Assembly: GCA_947179155.2 (NCBI GenBank) | Contig: OX359267.1 | Span: 56,397,792-56,461,791 of the forward strand | Length of the DNA stretch: 64,000 nucleotides | Reading direction: 5' to 3' | From: Hedera helix | Taxonomy: Eukaryota; Streptophyta; Magnoliopsida; Apiales; Araliaceae | Part shown: positions 1-12,686 of the stretch, piece after piece | Position numbering within the stretch: position 1 is the first letter of the stretch | How the letters are laid out: every line of letters starts with the position of its first letter | Notes under the pieces: model-generated | Told to the model about the DNA's origin: nothing | Database searches by the model: none | The model's input: only the letters and a program-made list of their open reading frames with translations | Made by a program: the position numbers and the translations under genes

Positions 1-2765
1 CTTTATAAATATCTTCTCTGAAAACAGCACATCTTAGAGACATCCCAGGTGAATATAATGGAAGTGAATCCCTGATCCACTCTCTCTCTTCCACTATCTG
101 TGTGCAGATGTTTTTGCTCAATTCTAAGTTAAAACAAATTTATGGAACTAACATTCTCAAAAACGGCCTTTGCAAAACAGTCAAGCTTAGGAAACTTTAC
201 ATTGCCAGCCTCTGTGCCAGAGTCTAGGTTGCAGTCAAGCGGAAGAATCTTGCTGGTTGCTCCAACATCAGCAGCACTGTCACTCTCAACGTTTGTAGCT
301 GAGTTGACTTCAAGTCCATCAAGCTCGTCTTCATGAACGATATGAAAAGGGGGCAGCTCAGACGTTTGGTAGGCTTTACCACTGTTCTGAGCTGTAGGTT
401 TCAAGCGCGATAGATCTTGTCGGAAGTTTGATAGAGATGCCAAAATAGAAGCACCAGCCACAGCTGATCCTGCACGCCTTTCAGCATGAACCAAGTTAAT
501 GCCCACACCTCCACCAACTGATGAAGGGGTTTTAACAACTATGTCGCATGCTAGTTGCTGGAAAATCTATAGAATGAAACATTAAGGAAATTTCACATAA
601 ACACATGCAAGCAAACCAGATAAATGTATAAAGAAACAGTAAACATAATGATTTGAAGAACCCAAAGGCAACACAAAAAGTTGGATCAATTAAAACCTCA
701 AGAAAACAAATAAAAGGATACATAAGCATGACTCCCTAGCAGACCGAAAACCAACTCATCCCCAGAATTTAGGTCACAAGTCGCACTTTTCTTTATGATC
801 TTCCCATTAATTTGAACGGATCCCTTGCTTCCTTTGCTTTCAAGCACGGCAACAGAATTGCTTCCACGCTGATTATTCCAAAACAACAAGTAATCATACT
901 GCATGTACACATATGAAGTTTATCTCCAAAAATAAAATAAATCCCAGTAGGACTCAAGTAAACCCTTTCACATGGCATGTGTGTTTGTGTAGGTTTGCAC
1001 ACCATTGAGTTAAAATATAGGCTTAAAAATCTAGCAATACCTGTGTAAGCTTGATAGCACATAGAATTGCACTTATTGTTTGATCCTTAATTAAAAGATT
1101 GGCATTCTTGCTTGAGCCCACTAAAAAGTTTGTTGTATATACAGTCATTGTCGGGTTCTGCACAAAAGCATTCACTTAATCAACACTATATATAGAACAA
1201 ACTTACAACAGAAAAATTGAAACTCTCTTCATCAAATATTTTAAGTTGAAAATTAACACCAAAAAACTAAACTTTATATCCCCTCTGCTCCCAAAAATAA
1301 AACTCATTTCGACTTTTGAAAGTCAATTTATAAAATCCTTAAATTTTGATATTAATATGAATTTACTTAACTTTTGAAAACAACAAATTAAGTAAATCGC
1401 AAATTGTAAACTATAATTTAGACCCAAAACCGGTTTTCACCCAAAACTTTATTTTCAATTAGAAGCACCCTAAACTTTAAGAAGAAATTCACACCCTCCA
1501 TACCCTCCGTACCAAACCAATTAGCACCCTAAACTTTAATGCGGCGAGTGCAAATTGTTTTTTCATTCAAATTTCAGGATGCTTTTACTCGAAGATGAAG
1601 ATTGAAGTGGAAATTGACTTTAAGTCTAAATTACAGGGTGTAATTTATGATTTAGTCCAACAAATTTTGTAATTAATACTTCCTCTATCCAACATATAAT
1701 ATCCATTTTGATGTAATTTAAGATATTTTCAAATTCAAAATTGATATGAATCCACTTAGTTTTATGAAAAATGTAATTTGTAAATTATCTTAAAAGTGCT
1801 ACTAATTACAAAAAATTATTATTCTCAGAAGTTAAAGTTAAATGAATCACATCAATCTTGACATCGACAATATCACATATGAACTTTAAAAAGTCAATAT
1901 TATTTTATATTTCTGAATGGAAGGAATACTAATTTTCATATAGTTTACTATATTTACAATTGCATTGACTAAATCAATTGAATTCATTTCAATTTTGAAT
2001 TTGATATGTTACAAAATTGACTCCTAGAAAAGAATAAGTCTTGTATTTGGAATAGAGGGAGTACAAAAAATTTAATTTACCAGTTGATTCTGTGAAAGTA
2101 GCCTACACCAAGGTGTATTTGTCTCGGAATTATTATTCTGCTTCCATGAAGTGAATGAACTCCTTGGCTTCTCCCCTGTAATTGGTGAAGTCCCTGTAAG
2201 AGAAAAAAGGACATTCAAGTAAATTCAAAAATACACAGAATTGACTAGTAACACTAAAATACCGAAACACTAAAAACAAGTTTTACAATACGTACAGATA
2301 TGTCTATACATACTAGATACAAACAAACATGCAAATAGAAGCAACTTGCCTTCAGTGATCGGTGTAACCACAGAAATTGCAGGAGCGACCTCCGCCTTAC
2401 CGGCACTCACTGCCTCTCCTCCGCCGGCTGTAGGATCAACGGTGGCCCATTCCTGTGGATCCACCGGCGGCGGCGAGCTCAAATTCTTGGAATTATCCGC
2501 GGGCGCCGATTTCTCCGATACCACACCATTGTCAGACTGAAATTCAAGAAAATAAAATGTCAGAAAACACCAGAATTCCATAAATAAAAAAATAAAAAAA
2601 CTTTGGACCGCAAAAAATACCAAAATCAAAGTATTCAAAATCCACGGTCAAGATTGAATTCAAAAACACCTTTTGTCGTTTAGGCGACGGAGGCTTCTCT
2701 TCCGACGAAGACGATCTCTTGCTGGTATTGTTCGAGAGAGATCCACTTCTTCTCGTGGATACCAT
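1..2765 (-). CDS. FHA-domain AAA+ ATPase, 5' part (gene continues off the left edge)
   Basis: Seven exons can be placed: 2765-2670, 2536-2350, 2193-2081, 1157-1041, 868-722, 566-153 and about 15-1. The first six give an open frame of 358 residues. The product starts MVSTRRSGSLSNNTSKR, a basic serine-rich N-terminus, followed by a proline/acidic linker. A forkhead-associated (FHA) fold covers about residues 118-225, with NTPWCRLLSQ, the NFLVGSSKNANLLIKD strand-loop and SGDELVFG. This order matches the plant AAA-type ATPases of the At4g02480/At1g02890 group, whose C-terminal AAA module resembles Msp1/spastin. That module lies outside the window, so ATPase activity is inferred from family resemblance. 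Intron 2 uses a GC donor (AAG|GCAAGT at 2349). Intron 3 is swollen by nested MITEs. At exon 7 the first acceptor AG leads to a stop, while the next AG, 2 bases on, keeps the frame (KIFIK); this junction is uncertain. Confidence 0.82.
1279..2061. mobile_element. Stowaway-like MITE (outer copy) in intron 3 of the FHA-AAA gene
   Basis: The left end reads cccctctgctcccaaaaata. The right end, reverse-complemented, reads ctccctctattccaaatac. These are imperfect terminal inverted repeats of the CTCCCTC type flanked by TA, the usual Stowaway (Tc1/mariner) target. Internal parts have no ORF. At about 780 bp it is long for a MITE because a second element sits inside it, and other repeat-like sequence near 1440-1560 may be a further insertion. 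Confidence 0.5.
1678..1929. mobile_element. Stowaway-like MITE nested inside the outer copy
   Basis: A second pair of inverted ends, acttcctctatccaacat on the left and agtattccttccattcag (reverse complement) on the right, bounds about 250 bp with TA on each side. It lies wholly within the outer element and so inserted later. Confidence 0.45.
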
Positions 2766-4694
2766 CTCTGGTTCCTCCCGAAGAAAGGAGAGAGAAATAG
2801 GAAGGATATTTAGCAGAAATGTTTAGTTGTAGTATTTATTTTGTTTTCGAATAATTGTTTCTAGTGTTTTAGTTTAGTAAAGCGGAAATATTAGACCTTA
2901 GACCTCATAAAAAGAGTGTTTATAAACGGACCGTACTCGCCCCTGCGTATGTTAGTTACTTTAGTCGGCTCCGCCTGAGAACATCTCCCGCATGATCCCA
3001 TATCTTATATGAATTTTCTTAGAATGTGTAGGCACATTTTAAACGCTAAAAATAATGTATAATAATATTTATTTATATATTTGTACTGAATTTAATGCAT
3101 AAAAAAATAATATATTAGTGAACCTCATATATTAAATTTCGTGCAAATATATAAATAAATAAAATTTATCCTTATTTTTTACGTTTAGCATGTGCCCTGG
3201 CACATGCTAAAATGACCCATCTTATATTTAGTTTATATAACATCAAATATTATTTAATTTTTAATTATCTCAACAGATAAATTATCGCATGAATTATAAT
3301 ATAAAAATATTAAAATAATTAATAAGTTTTAAAAAAATCAATTATTCTTCATTTTTTTATTTTAAATTATAGTCTGCGGACTGTCTTATTCCTTAATATA
3401 GTCCTTTTAATTTATCGAAAAAATTTACTGACTATATTTAGTCTTGCTATTAGAGAGAGAGAATGAGTCATAAACTATACTTAGTTTAAGATTGATAGAG
3501 TTTCGGCCTGTTGGTAATGGCCTAAGGCCCTAAGATCATATCTAGCATATGAACTATCTCATAAACTATATTTAATCTATATGATATCAATAAATGTCTT
3601 TTAATTTTTAATTATTTCAGCAGATAAACTATCACATGGACTATAATATAAAAAAATTAAAATAATTAAATTTGGATCAAGTCCTTGATTATTCTTAAAA
3701 ATCGTCATTTTATTAATGTAATTTTAATTTTATAACGGAGATAGTAATTATTTTATTTGATAAAATATAATTATATTACAAAGTATTATTTCTTTTAGAA
3801 GGATTATAACGGGGAGAGTAATTATTTTATCTAATAAAATATAATTATATTACAAAGTATTATTTCTTTTGGAATGAAGGAAGTATTATTTATTTTTTAA
3901 AGGAAGGAATTGCAGAGGATATATTTCGGTAAATGTAGTAGACAAAAATCGCAGTAGCCTGAAAATCTTCTACTATTTTTTCTTAATTTTTTTCTCCTTC
4001 ATTGAACAAACCGTGAACCTTTTCCTAGCCATGGTTGGTTGAACTATACCGATTTCTCACCAAATCGATAACCCATTTTCAAATATTTAAATGGATGAGA
4101 TTTGTCAGCTTCTTAATTTATTTTCAGACTCTAATAGGTAATTGAAGTTTATCTCCTATTGTATAACTATACATTGAGTATATATGTATGTATTATATTA
4201 TTTTGCTATTTGGATTTGGCGAAATCTGAGTTCAAAGATCATTCATGTTCAACCACATCAATTTTATTAATGTTGATGTTTTTTTTCTCTTCAATCATAG
4301 TTTCACCCTCCCATTTAAATATATTTAAAATTATAGTCCATAAAATTCTAGTTCCTTGATATAGTCCACCAGTTTCACCGGAAAAAACTCATGGACTAAA
4401 TTTAGTTCAGTTGTTAGAGTGAAATACGAATCATATACTATATTTAATTTATAATTGTTACTTTTTCGACATGCTGGAGATGCTATAATATGCGTCGTGG
4501 TGGGGTTTGTGTTTTAGTTAGTTGTATCGTTTATCTATACTTAATAACCCTTTAAATTTATTACTTTTTTATTTAATTTATGAGCTATTTTTTATCACTA
4601 AAATCTTTTAATTATAATAAATAAGGAAAAAGTTTCAAGAGTATTTTTTGTCTAATTATTAAAGCTGGAAGGCTTTATGTGAAAAAAAAATATA
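2766..4694. other. Intergenic, AT-rich, repeat remnants
   Basis: No gene is seen. The first 50 bases or so are the probable 5' UTR and promoter of the FHA-AAA gene. The stretch contains dispersed decayed repeats with shared blocks around ataaactatatttaatcta near 3230-3660 and again near 4370-4450, plus the tandem duplication listed separately. Confidence 0.5.
3733..3880. repeat. Two-copy tandem duplication, 74-bp unit
   Basis: The block starting taacggagatagtaattatt at 3733 is repeated at 3807 (taacggggagagtaattatt) and both continue with nearly identical AT-rich sequence. The second copy ends in ggaatgaaggaagta, which looks like a MITE end, so this may be an internally duplicated MITE. Confidence 0.6.
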
Positions 4695-6068
4695 GTTCCT
4701 GTAAGACCCCGAATTTTATGAAATACAAAATTTAATTTTTCTTCATATATATTTTTCTTGAAACAGTAAGTGGTTAAATTGATAAAATTAAAAGTTAAGG
4801 ATGTTATGTGTAAATTATATTATGTCGGACAATATTCGTTATATCGGGGAATATTCGTACGACGGTGCAGAACCAATCATTAGTGGACTCCACAACGAAT
4901 AATTGTCAGATATAGAAAATGACATAAACAATTTTTAAATGGTCAATGGTACTATCACTTTTAAATGTTAAAATATCCGGTGGTAAAATAATAGTAATAT
5001 ACGGTATTACAAGTAACACATGGTATTGCACAGTAGCACGCGGCATTGTACAGTGTTTCGTATTATTAAACTGATAAAGTGGTTATCGTACAATATTTGA
5101 CTTTTATTGTCACATGCTCAATAATTTATATTATTAAACTGATAATTGTCACAATAGCATATGCACAGTAATTCACGTTATTGAATAAATAATTGTCATT
5201 ACACAGTAACGTATTCTTTCTTTTATATACTTTCTACATTATTGTTATCTCTATTATGATGTTAATTAAACTGTTGTATTTTATTATTAATTAATTTGAT
5301 ATCTAACTCAGAGAGCCAACTACACTGTATTTATAACAATTAGTCATAATAATGAATAAGTGTGAATTATTGTTGAATAATTGAATTAATAAAGTTATTT
5401 GTTTATTATAATAAATAATATAAAGTTAGGTGATATAAAATGAATGATATATATCAAAGATAATATAATAATTATAGAATTTTAAATGAACGGTGTAGAT
5501 TGAAGATGATATTTAAATGAATGGTTTAGATTAACGAAATCTTAAAAGATGAAATGAATGGTATAGATTAAAGATAATATAGAATTTGAAATTGATGGTG
5601 TAGATTAAAGATGATCTTTAAATGAATGGTTTAAATTAAATAAATTTTAAAAGATAAAATGAGTGGTAAGGATTAAACACTATCTTGAAATGAACGGTTT
5701 GGATTAAATTATGAAATCTTGGTTATGATAAGATTTTTGGCTATAAATAGAGGCCTTAACTTAAGGATTTTTCATAAACTTCCTTACTTGTTATTTCTTT
5801 CACTCTCTAAATGTTTTTTTGTGTAATTTCTCTCTAAGCGTGCTTAAGTCATCTTGAGTATTTGTGAAGATTTATAAGTGAACGAGTACTGTTCAAGTTA
5901 ATCAACCTTATTTAAATCAATATTCAGTCACGTGTTAAGGTAAGGGATTTCATCTTCCACTATTCAAACTTACTACGGTAAGGGATTATAATTCTTTGAT
6001 TCTCGAAAATAATATCATTTTTCTCTTACTTATAAGATGTGTCATTTATTTTCATGTATTAAATTATG

Positions 6069-6345
6069 GGAATAACCTTACGGCGCAGATTATCGCCTGT
6101 TGGTGAATAATCTTTCGTATTCATTCCTTATTAATCTCTGAGAATAACCTTACTGCGCGGATTACCGCCTGTTTGGTGAATAATTCTTTGTATTCAATTT
6201 TTATTAAATTGTGAAAATAACCTTACGACGCGGATTACCGCATGTTGATGAATAACCCTTCGTATTCATTCCTTATTAATCTCTGAGAATAACTTGACTA
6301 CGCGGATTACCGCATGTTTGGTAAATTACTCTTTGTATTCATTTT
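6069..6345. repeat. Tandem array inside the outer LTR, four units of about 70-76 bp
   Basis: The motif aataaccttacg...gcggattaccgc...tgttggtgaataa...cgtattcatt starts near 6070, 6140, 6214 and 6286. The units are imperfect. The array lies downstream of the LTR TATA box. Confidence 0.75.
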
Positions 6346-7364
6346 CTATTTTTCTAAACATTTCTATTGAACTGTAACCGTTATTCTGAACTGTGGATCT
6401 TGAATATCATTTTTGAATTTTACTCCACATCATGTTGACAATTTGGACATTATTTAAATCTGCACAGAGTAACTTCTGATACTTATTGTTTATCAAGTTT
6501 CTTCTATTCATCATTTATATCACTGTTATTTGTATTAATCATCAAAAATCAAGCTGTTGTGAATATCTGTTGTAAGACCCCGAATTTTATGAAATACAAA
6601 ATTTAATTTTCTTCATATAGATATTTTTTTTAAACAGTAAGTGGTTAAATCGATAAAGTTAAAAGTTAAGGATGTTATGTGCAAATTTTATTTTGTCGGA
6701 CAATATTCGCTTTGTCGGGGAATATTCGTTTGGTCCGACGGCGCCGAAATAACAAATTATTGGTGGACCCCAGAACGGAATATTTGTCGGATATAGAAAA
6801 CGACAGAAATAACCTTTTTAAATAAAAATAGTCAACGGAACTGTTAAAATACCGGTGATAAAAGAATAGTAGCATACGGTAGTTATTGGTATTTTCTGTA
6901 GCACTCGGTACTCTATAGTAACACACGGTATTGCATAGTGTCTCATATTATTGGTCTGATAATTGACACCGTAACTGTTACGCATCATTTCATCGATAAT
7001 TGTCACTGCATAATATTTTATATTATCAATTCAATAATTGTTGTTACACAGTATTTTGCATTATTGATTTAATAATTGTCATTACACTGTATTTTATATC
7101 ATTGAGTCAATAATTGTTGTTGCACTGTTTTTAAAATTATTGAACCTAATAATTGTCACAGTAAAAAATATGCACAGTAATTCACATTATTGAATCAATA
7201 ATTGTCATTACACAGTAACGTATGCTTTATTTTACATTATTGTTATCTCTATTATGATGTTATTTAAACAGTTGTATTTCATTAATTTATTGACTTGATA
7301 TCTAAGAGCTAACTATACTGTATTTATAACAATTAGTCATAATAATTGAATTGATAAAGTTATT

Positions 7365-7610
7365 TGTTTATAATATAAAGTTAGGTGATTATTAGGTGAT
7401 ATGAAATGAATGGTGTAGATTAAAGTGTGAATTATTGTTGAATAATTGAATTGATTTGTTTATAATATAAAGTTAGGTGATTATTAGGTGATATGAAATA
7501 AATGGTGTAGATTAAAGTGTGAATTATTGTTGAATAATTAAATTGATTTGTTTATAATATAAAGTTAGGTGATTATTAGGTGATATGAAATGAATGGTGT
7601 AGATTAAAGA
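7365..7610. repeat. Tandem array private to the inner LTR, 92-bp unit
   Basis: The block ttaggtgattattaggtgat begins at 7381, 7473 and 7565, an exact 92-bp period. The outer LTR has only a single related segment (near 5420-5460), so the amplification arose in the inner copy's lineage. Confidence 0.8.
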
Positions 7611-8029
7611 TAATATAATATTTGAAATGGATGGTGTAGATTAAAAGATGATCTTTAAATGAATGGTTTAGATTAAATGAATGATAAGATTTTTGGCTAT
7701 AAATAGAAGCCTTAACTTAAGGATTTTTCATAAACTTCCTTACTTGTTCTTTCTTTCTCTCTCTAAATACTTCTTGTGAAAGTTCTCTTTAAGTGTGCTT
7801 AAGTCATCTTGAGTATTTGTGAAGATCTATAAGTATACGTGTACTGTTCAAGTTAATCAACCTCATTTAAATCAATATCCAGTCACGTGTTGAGGTAAGG
7901 GATACCATCTTTTTCATCTTCCATTATTCAAACGTACTATGGTAAGGGATTATCATTATTTGATTCTCGATAATAATATTGTTTCTTCCTTACTCATAAG
8001 ACGTGCCTTTTATTTCCATGTATTAAATT

Positions 8030-8235
8030 GTGGGAATAACCTTACGGAGCGGATTGCCGCCTGTTGGTGAATAACCTTTCGTATTCATTCATTATTAATC
8101 TCTGAGAATAACCTTACGGAGCGGATTGCCGCCTGTTTGGTGAATAACTCTTTGTACTCAAATTCTATTAAATTGTGGGAATAACCTTACGGAGCGGATT
8201 GCCGCCTGTTGGTGAATAACCCTTTGTATTAATTT
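8030..8235. repeat. Tandem array inside the inner LTR, three units of about 72-76 bp
   Basis: This is the counterpart of the outer array at 6069. Units begin near 8033, 8105 and 8181 and share ccttacggagcggattgccg. Inner units are nearly identical to one another; outer units have diverged more. Confidence 0.75.
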
Positions 8236-10689
8236 CCTTCACCTTTTGTTAATCAAACCTGCTACGGTAAGGGATATTATTTTCTTTCATACTCCTAAAT
8301 CGAAATTTATTATGGAACTATTGCTTCTATAATTCCTGAAAATATTATATGTTCCATAATAGTTGAACTTCATTATTTCAACTGAACCTTCCTATTTACG
8401 TGAACATTTCTATTGAATTGTAACCGTTATTCTGAACTGTGGATCTTGAATATCATTTTTTAAATTTCACTCCACATTATGTTGACAATTTGGACATTAT
8501 TTGAATCTGTACAAAGTAAACTTCCGATACTTAATGTTATCCTATTTCTTATGTTCATCATTTATATCATTCTAATCATCCAAAAATCAAGCTGTTGTGA
8601 ATATCTGTGGCCGGGGGCACAGATGTGATATATTTGTTGAACAGATGATAGGTTAAAGGCGATATAATAGGTTAAAGGCGATACATCTGTTCGGTGTCTT
8701 TTATGGCACGTGGTGAATGTTCTCTTTGGCCCGTAGTGCAAAGATGAACTGTTGTTTGGTATGATTATGACCAAAGGCTGAATCTGGTATAATCATGACC
8801 GTTGGTGCTATATTGAATATCTTTGGCCTGTAGTGCAAAGATGAACTGTTGATGTGCATGATTATGATCAGGAACTGTGAATTTATATTATCATGACTAA
8901 TGGTATTTCAGATGATAAAAGTTGATGATGTTTTTACGAAAAAGAGAAGCGAGTGGACATTATAGTCTGCATTATTCTTCTAATAGATTGCTCATTCCGC
9001 TGCTATTATTGATCTGAACATTGTTTAAGAATTTAACTGCAGTTTTTGATATAAACCTTGTATTCTATTGTATTCTATCAAGAACTCAACTGTTGAAGGC
9101 TAATGATAATTTATTCGTCATTATCTTAGTCATGATATTTCTTACTGGACTATTTGAGCTCACCCTTTCTTTTGTTCCATTGTTTTTCAACAGGAGATGA
9201 AAACATAACAGGGTCTAGCCAGGGAATGGAGTGAGGGTCCGAGGAATAGTTATCATAGTCTTCACGTTTTGTAAAATAGTGTGACAATAATAGTGAAGAC
9301 TTAGTTGTGTATTATTATACACTGTATTGTAGTACGTTGTGCTTTGTTGTAATAATTTTGTTGTAGTCTTTTGACGACTCAAGTTTGGGCTGTGTGGGCC
9401 CAGATTCGGGGGCGTCACATCTGTGGTCGGGGGCACAGATGCGATATAATTGTTGAACAGATGATATGTTAAAGGCGATATAATAGGTTAAAGGCGATAC
9501 ATCTATTCGGTGTCTTTCATGACACGTGATGAAAGTTCTCTTTGGCCTGTAGTGCAAAGATGAACTGTTATTTGGTATGATTATAACCAAATGATGAATA
9601 CTGGTATAATCATGACCGTTGGTATTATATTGAATATCTTTGGCCCGTAGTGCAAAGATGAACTGTTGATTTGCATGATTATGATCAGGAACTATGAGTT
9701 GTATTCTCATGGTCAGTGGTGTTTCAGATGATAAAAATTGATAATGTTTTTTTCTAAAAAGATAAGTGAGTGGACACTATAGTCTGCATTATTCTTCTAA
9801 TAGATTGCTATTTCCGCTGCTATTATTGATCTGAACGTTGTTCAATAATTTAACTGCAGTTTTTGATATAAACCTTGTAGTTTATTGTATTCTATCAAGA
9901 ACACAACTATTGAAGGCTAACGATAATTTATTCGTTATTATCTTAGTCGTGATGTTCTTTACTGGGCTATTTAAGCTCACCCTTTCTTTTTGTTCCATTA
10001 TTTTTCAACAGGAGATGAGAACGTAGTTGAGTATAGCCGGAGGATGGAGTGAGAGTCTGAGGGATAGCTATCGTAGTCTTCACGTGTTGTAAAATAGTGT
10101 GACAATAATCGTGAAAGACTTAGTTGTGTATTATTATACACTGTATTGTTGTACGTTGCACTACTTGTAATAATTTTGTTGTAGTCTTTTGACAACTCAA
10201 GTTTAGGCTGTGTGGACCCAGATTTGGGGGTGTTACAGTTCCTATGTTAAATTAAAAAAATTAACAAATTCAAGAGTTTTTTTTTTTTGGTCATTAAATC
10301 CATTTATCCAAGCTAAATTGTTTAATTCCCCCCATTTTCCTCTTCCTTTCATAGTTATTGCAAAAGCAGCTTAGTAGAATTTAAATATATTTTTGATGTA
10401 TTTGCCTTCAAGTTTATTTAGTGAGTGTGTTCAATTTAATGATAATAATATATTTATGTTATTTTTTTATTTTATATTAATATAAAAAAACAATACAATT
10501 TTTTTTTTTTATAAATATGACTATGTTTATGAATTGATACTTATCTTATTGAGTTACACATTCGGGGTAGCCTTCCTCTTTAATTATATGGCACGAGTCA
10601 TTAAGCAAAACTCACTATTGTGTTTATTTTTGTGAAAGAAAAAAGAAATACTTCAATTTAGTTACTATGATATCAGTATATGTGTTTAA

Positions 10690-12490
10690 TGTATCTCATA
10701 CATGTCATTTGTTATATAATTCTACGAGGGTGTTTGTTATAGATCATATAAGATACTCATCGAAATTCATATTACTGTACATTTGATCATTGATAATAGA
10801 AATTTGTCATATCAGGTATAATCTATATGTATGATTTGATGATACAAAAGTAATTTATGTATATTTGTTCAAATAGACTATGTAAAATTCTTATATGATA
10901 AATATTGTACAATGACTTAGAATATAGTGATCAAACTTGTTAGTTTGATAATTAACAAGTTTGATCATTTGAGTTGATGTTATGAATAGATTGATAAGAT
11001 CATATCTTATCATATAATCATTCTACTTGCTCGTAAAGTATTTATTAATCGTAGAGTGTCTTGACATTGTAAGGCATCAGTTAGAATCATAAAGCAAATT
11101 TGTAAGCTGTATGAGCAATCGTAGAACAAGTCATGGATCTACCTAAGCAATCTTGAAGCATCATAGAGTACATTTATCTAAATTGTAATGTGAAAGTTGT
11201 TAGCAAAACTCCAGTGTTTCGTTAATCAGCAAAAACATTCAAGTGATAAGTTGAAAAATCTACTATTGAAAATGTAAAGTTGTTTTCGAAATCATAAAGC
11301 TGCTATCAGAATTGACACAAAAGCTGAGAAAACTATTTTAAGAAAAAGTTTGCAGTCTACTCTAACATCGCAGAGCACAGTTCATAGAGTAAATTATAGA
11401 ACATCTTACTAACTCGTATTAAGACATTTGTAAAGTTAAAAACTTTAAGTATCCTATATCAGACTCTACGTTCTTCATAAAACTCTACGATCAAGCTAAG
11501 TTTGAAGATAGTGTTATAAATGTCATAAGTCTGACAAGTACAGAGTATTGCAGAGCATGAGAGTAAATATTTCAAGGATGTTTCTCACCGTCTTCATATT
11601 AAAAAAGGAAGATTAAAAAGATTGTTTTGTACAAGGTATGTCACCTCACTTCAAAAGTAAGTGAGAACTACTGACTGATGAGATATACTAGGACCAAAGC
11701 AAGTCTACTATCTACCTCAAAATCAGAAGAGCATTGACTGCACCATTAGAACATTAAATAGTCTAACGAAACTCTTCAACGAAATCATTTTTGAAAAGCT
11801 ATAAAATCGTATAAGGATTATAATCCAAGTACGAATCACATAAGTACAAAGCTGAATGAAGAAATATACTCTATGAAAAAGAAAAGGAAAAGTACTTGCT
11901 CAAAACTGTTAAGTAATAGAAAAAGTCGAGCATCATTACAAAGCTTAGCAGCACCTTAAACTCAATCAACAATCAGTTATGATTCGCTTGATCTGTGTGA
12001 ACATTATACTAAGTCAGAGTGACTTGAAAATGTCTAAGTGTCCTGAACTAAGTATTCGAATATTTCGAGACTAAGAGATTCGAAGGAATCTCAGTGATTC
12101 AGTTATAATAGATCTTTGTAATCTGGTTAGTGTGACATATCCTTAGTGGATATCTTACTTGTTGAAGTAGAATAGTGGATTAAGAGTGTTGATACTCCGA
12201 ACTATTTAAAACATCTTGTGTCATTTATTTTAAACACTTTAATTATGTCGTGACTAATCTTCACATACACCAAAGTTAAAATCAAGATTTTATTAAAACT
12301 CTAAGCGAATTTTTATTTTAATATTCTGATATGCTAAATTAATTATCTGGTAATTGGTCTTTAAAACAATCAAAAGTTTTCAAAGATCTATTCAACCCCG
12401 CTTCTAGATCTCTTGTGTGCCTCTAGGAAATAACGATATCTTATCATTCTCGTTTGATAAAAGTTATTTAATTACTGGTAATAATTTTCT
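10690..12490 (+). mobile_element. Decayed copia-like LTR remnant (SIRE/Maximus-like), borders unclear
   Basis: There is no ORF. The right part has the arrangement I associate with the 3' end of SIRE/Maximus LTRs and the adjoining leader: agtggatatcttact, ccgaactatttaaaacatct, tgtgtcatttattt and then tattcaaccccgcttctaga. The left part carries a hairpin at 10928-10967. No target duplication or clean TG/CA ends were found. The assignment rests on remembered resemblance only. Confidence 0.35.
10928..10967. repeat. Perfect inverted repeat, 15-bp arms, 10-bp loop
   Basis: TGATCAAACTTGTTA at 10928-10942 is followed, after the loop gtttgataat, by its exact reverse complement at 10953-10967. It probably belongs to the copia-like LTR remnant. 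Confidence 0.7.
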
Positions 12491-12686
12491 AAGTGTTTAG
12501 TACAAATTCACGATTACTAGATATATTTTTTTTAATATTCACCTTTTAATAAAATGTCTCATATACTAATTTATATTTAATAATTCACCAATGAATTTTT
12601 GTTTAAAAAAAATTAAACATCTAAAATGCTGTCCAACTAGTTAATTTAATAAAATAAATTTTAATTTTTATTATTTTTGTAAAATA

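Larger units (their letters stand above)
6571..9419 (+). mobile_element. Inner solo LTR, 2849 bp, inserted into the outer copy
   Basis: It has the same termini, TGTAAGACCCCGAATTTTAT and GATTCGGGGGCGTCACA. It is flanked by the perfect 5-bp repeat TCTGT (6566-6570 and 9420-9424). Removing it restores the outer copy across the join gaatatctgt/ggtcgggggc, and the same join is present uninterrupted in the inner copy itself near 8600-8618. It carries its own TATA box (CTATAAATAG, 7697-7706). Orientation is the same as the outer copy. No coding capacity was found. Confidence 0.88.
4700..10237 (+). mobile_element. Outer solo LTR, about 2.68 kb, interrupted by a nested copy
   Basis: It starts TGTAAGACCCCGAATTTTAT and ends GATTTGGGGGTGTTACA, the TG...CA termini of an LTR. 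It is flanked by the perfect 5-bp direct repeat GTTCC (4695-4699 and 10238-10242). The element is split by an inner copy at 6571-9419; the rest (4700-6570 plus 9425-10237) aligns end to end with that inner copy. No primer-binding site, polypurine tract, gag or pol frame was found, so a solo LTR left by LTR-LTR recombination fits best. A TATA box (CTATAAATAG, 5741-5750) marks a former plus-strand promoter. LTR length and the GGGGGTGTTACA end resemble long-LTR Ty3/gypsy chromoviruses (Tekay/Del type); that lineage call is inference. Confidence 0.85.

Noticed and set aside
6069..8235. Regularly spaced repeats resembling a CRISPR-like array
   Set aside because: The units are adjacent tandem repeats inside retrotransposon LTRs, with no spacers, in a plant genome.
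8562..10195. Minus-strand frames up to 131 codons in the LTR pair
   Set aside because: They lie in solo LTRs, are not conserved between the two copies and resemble no retroelement protein.
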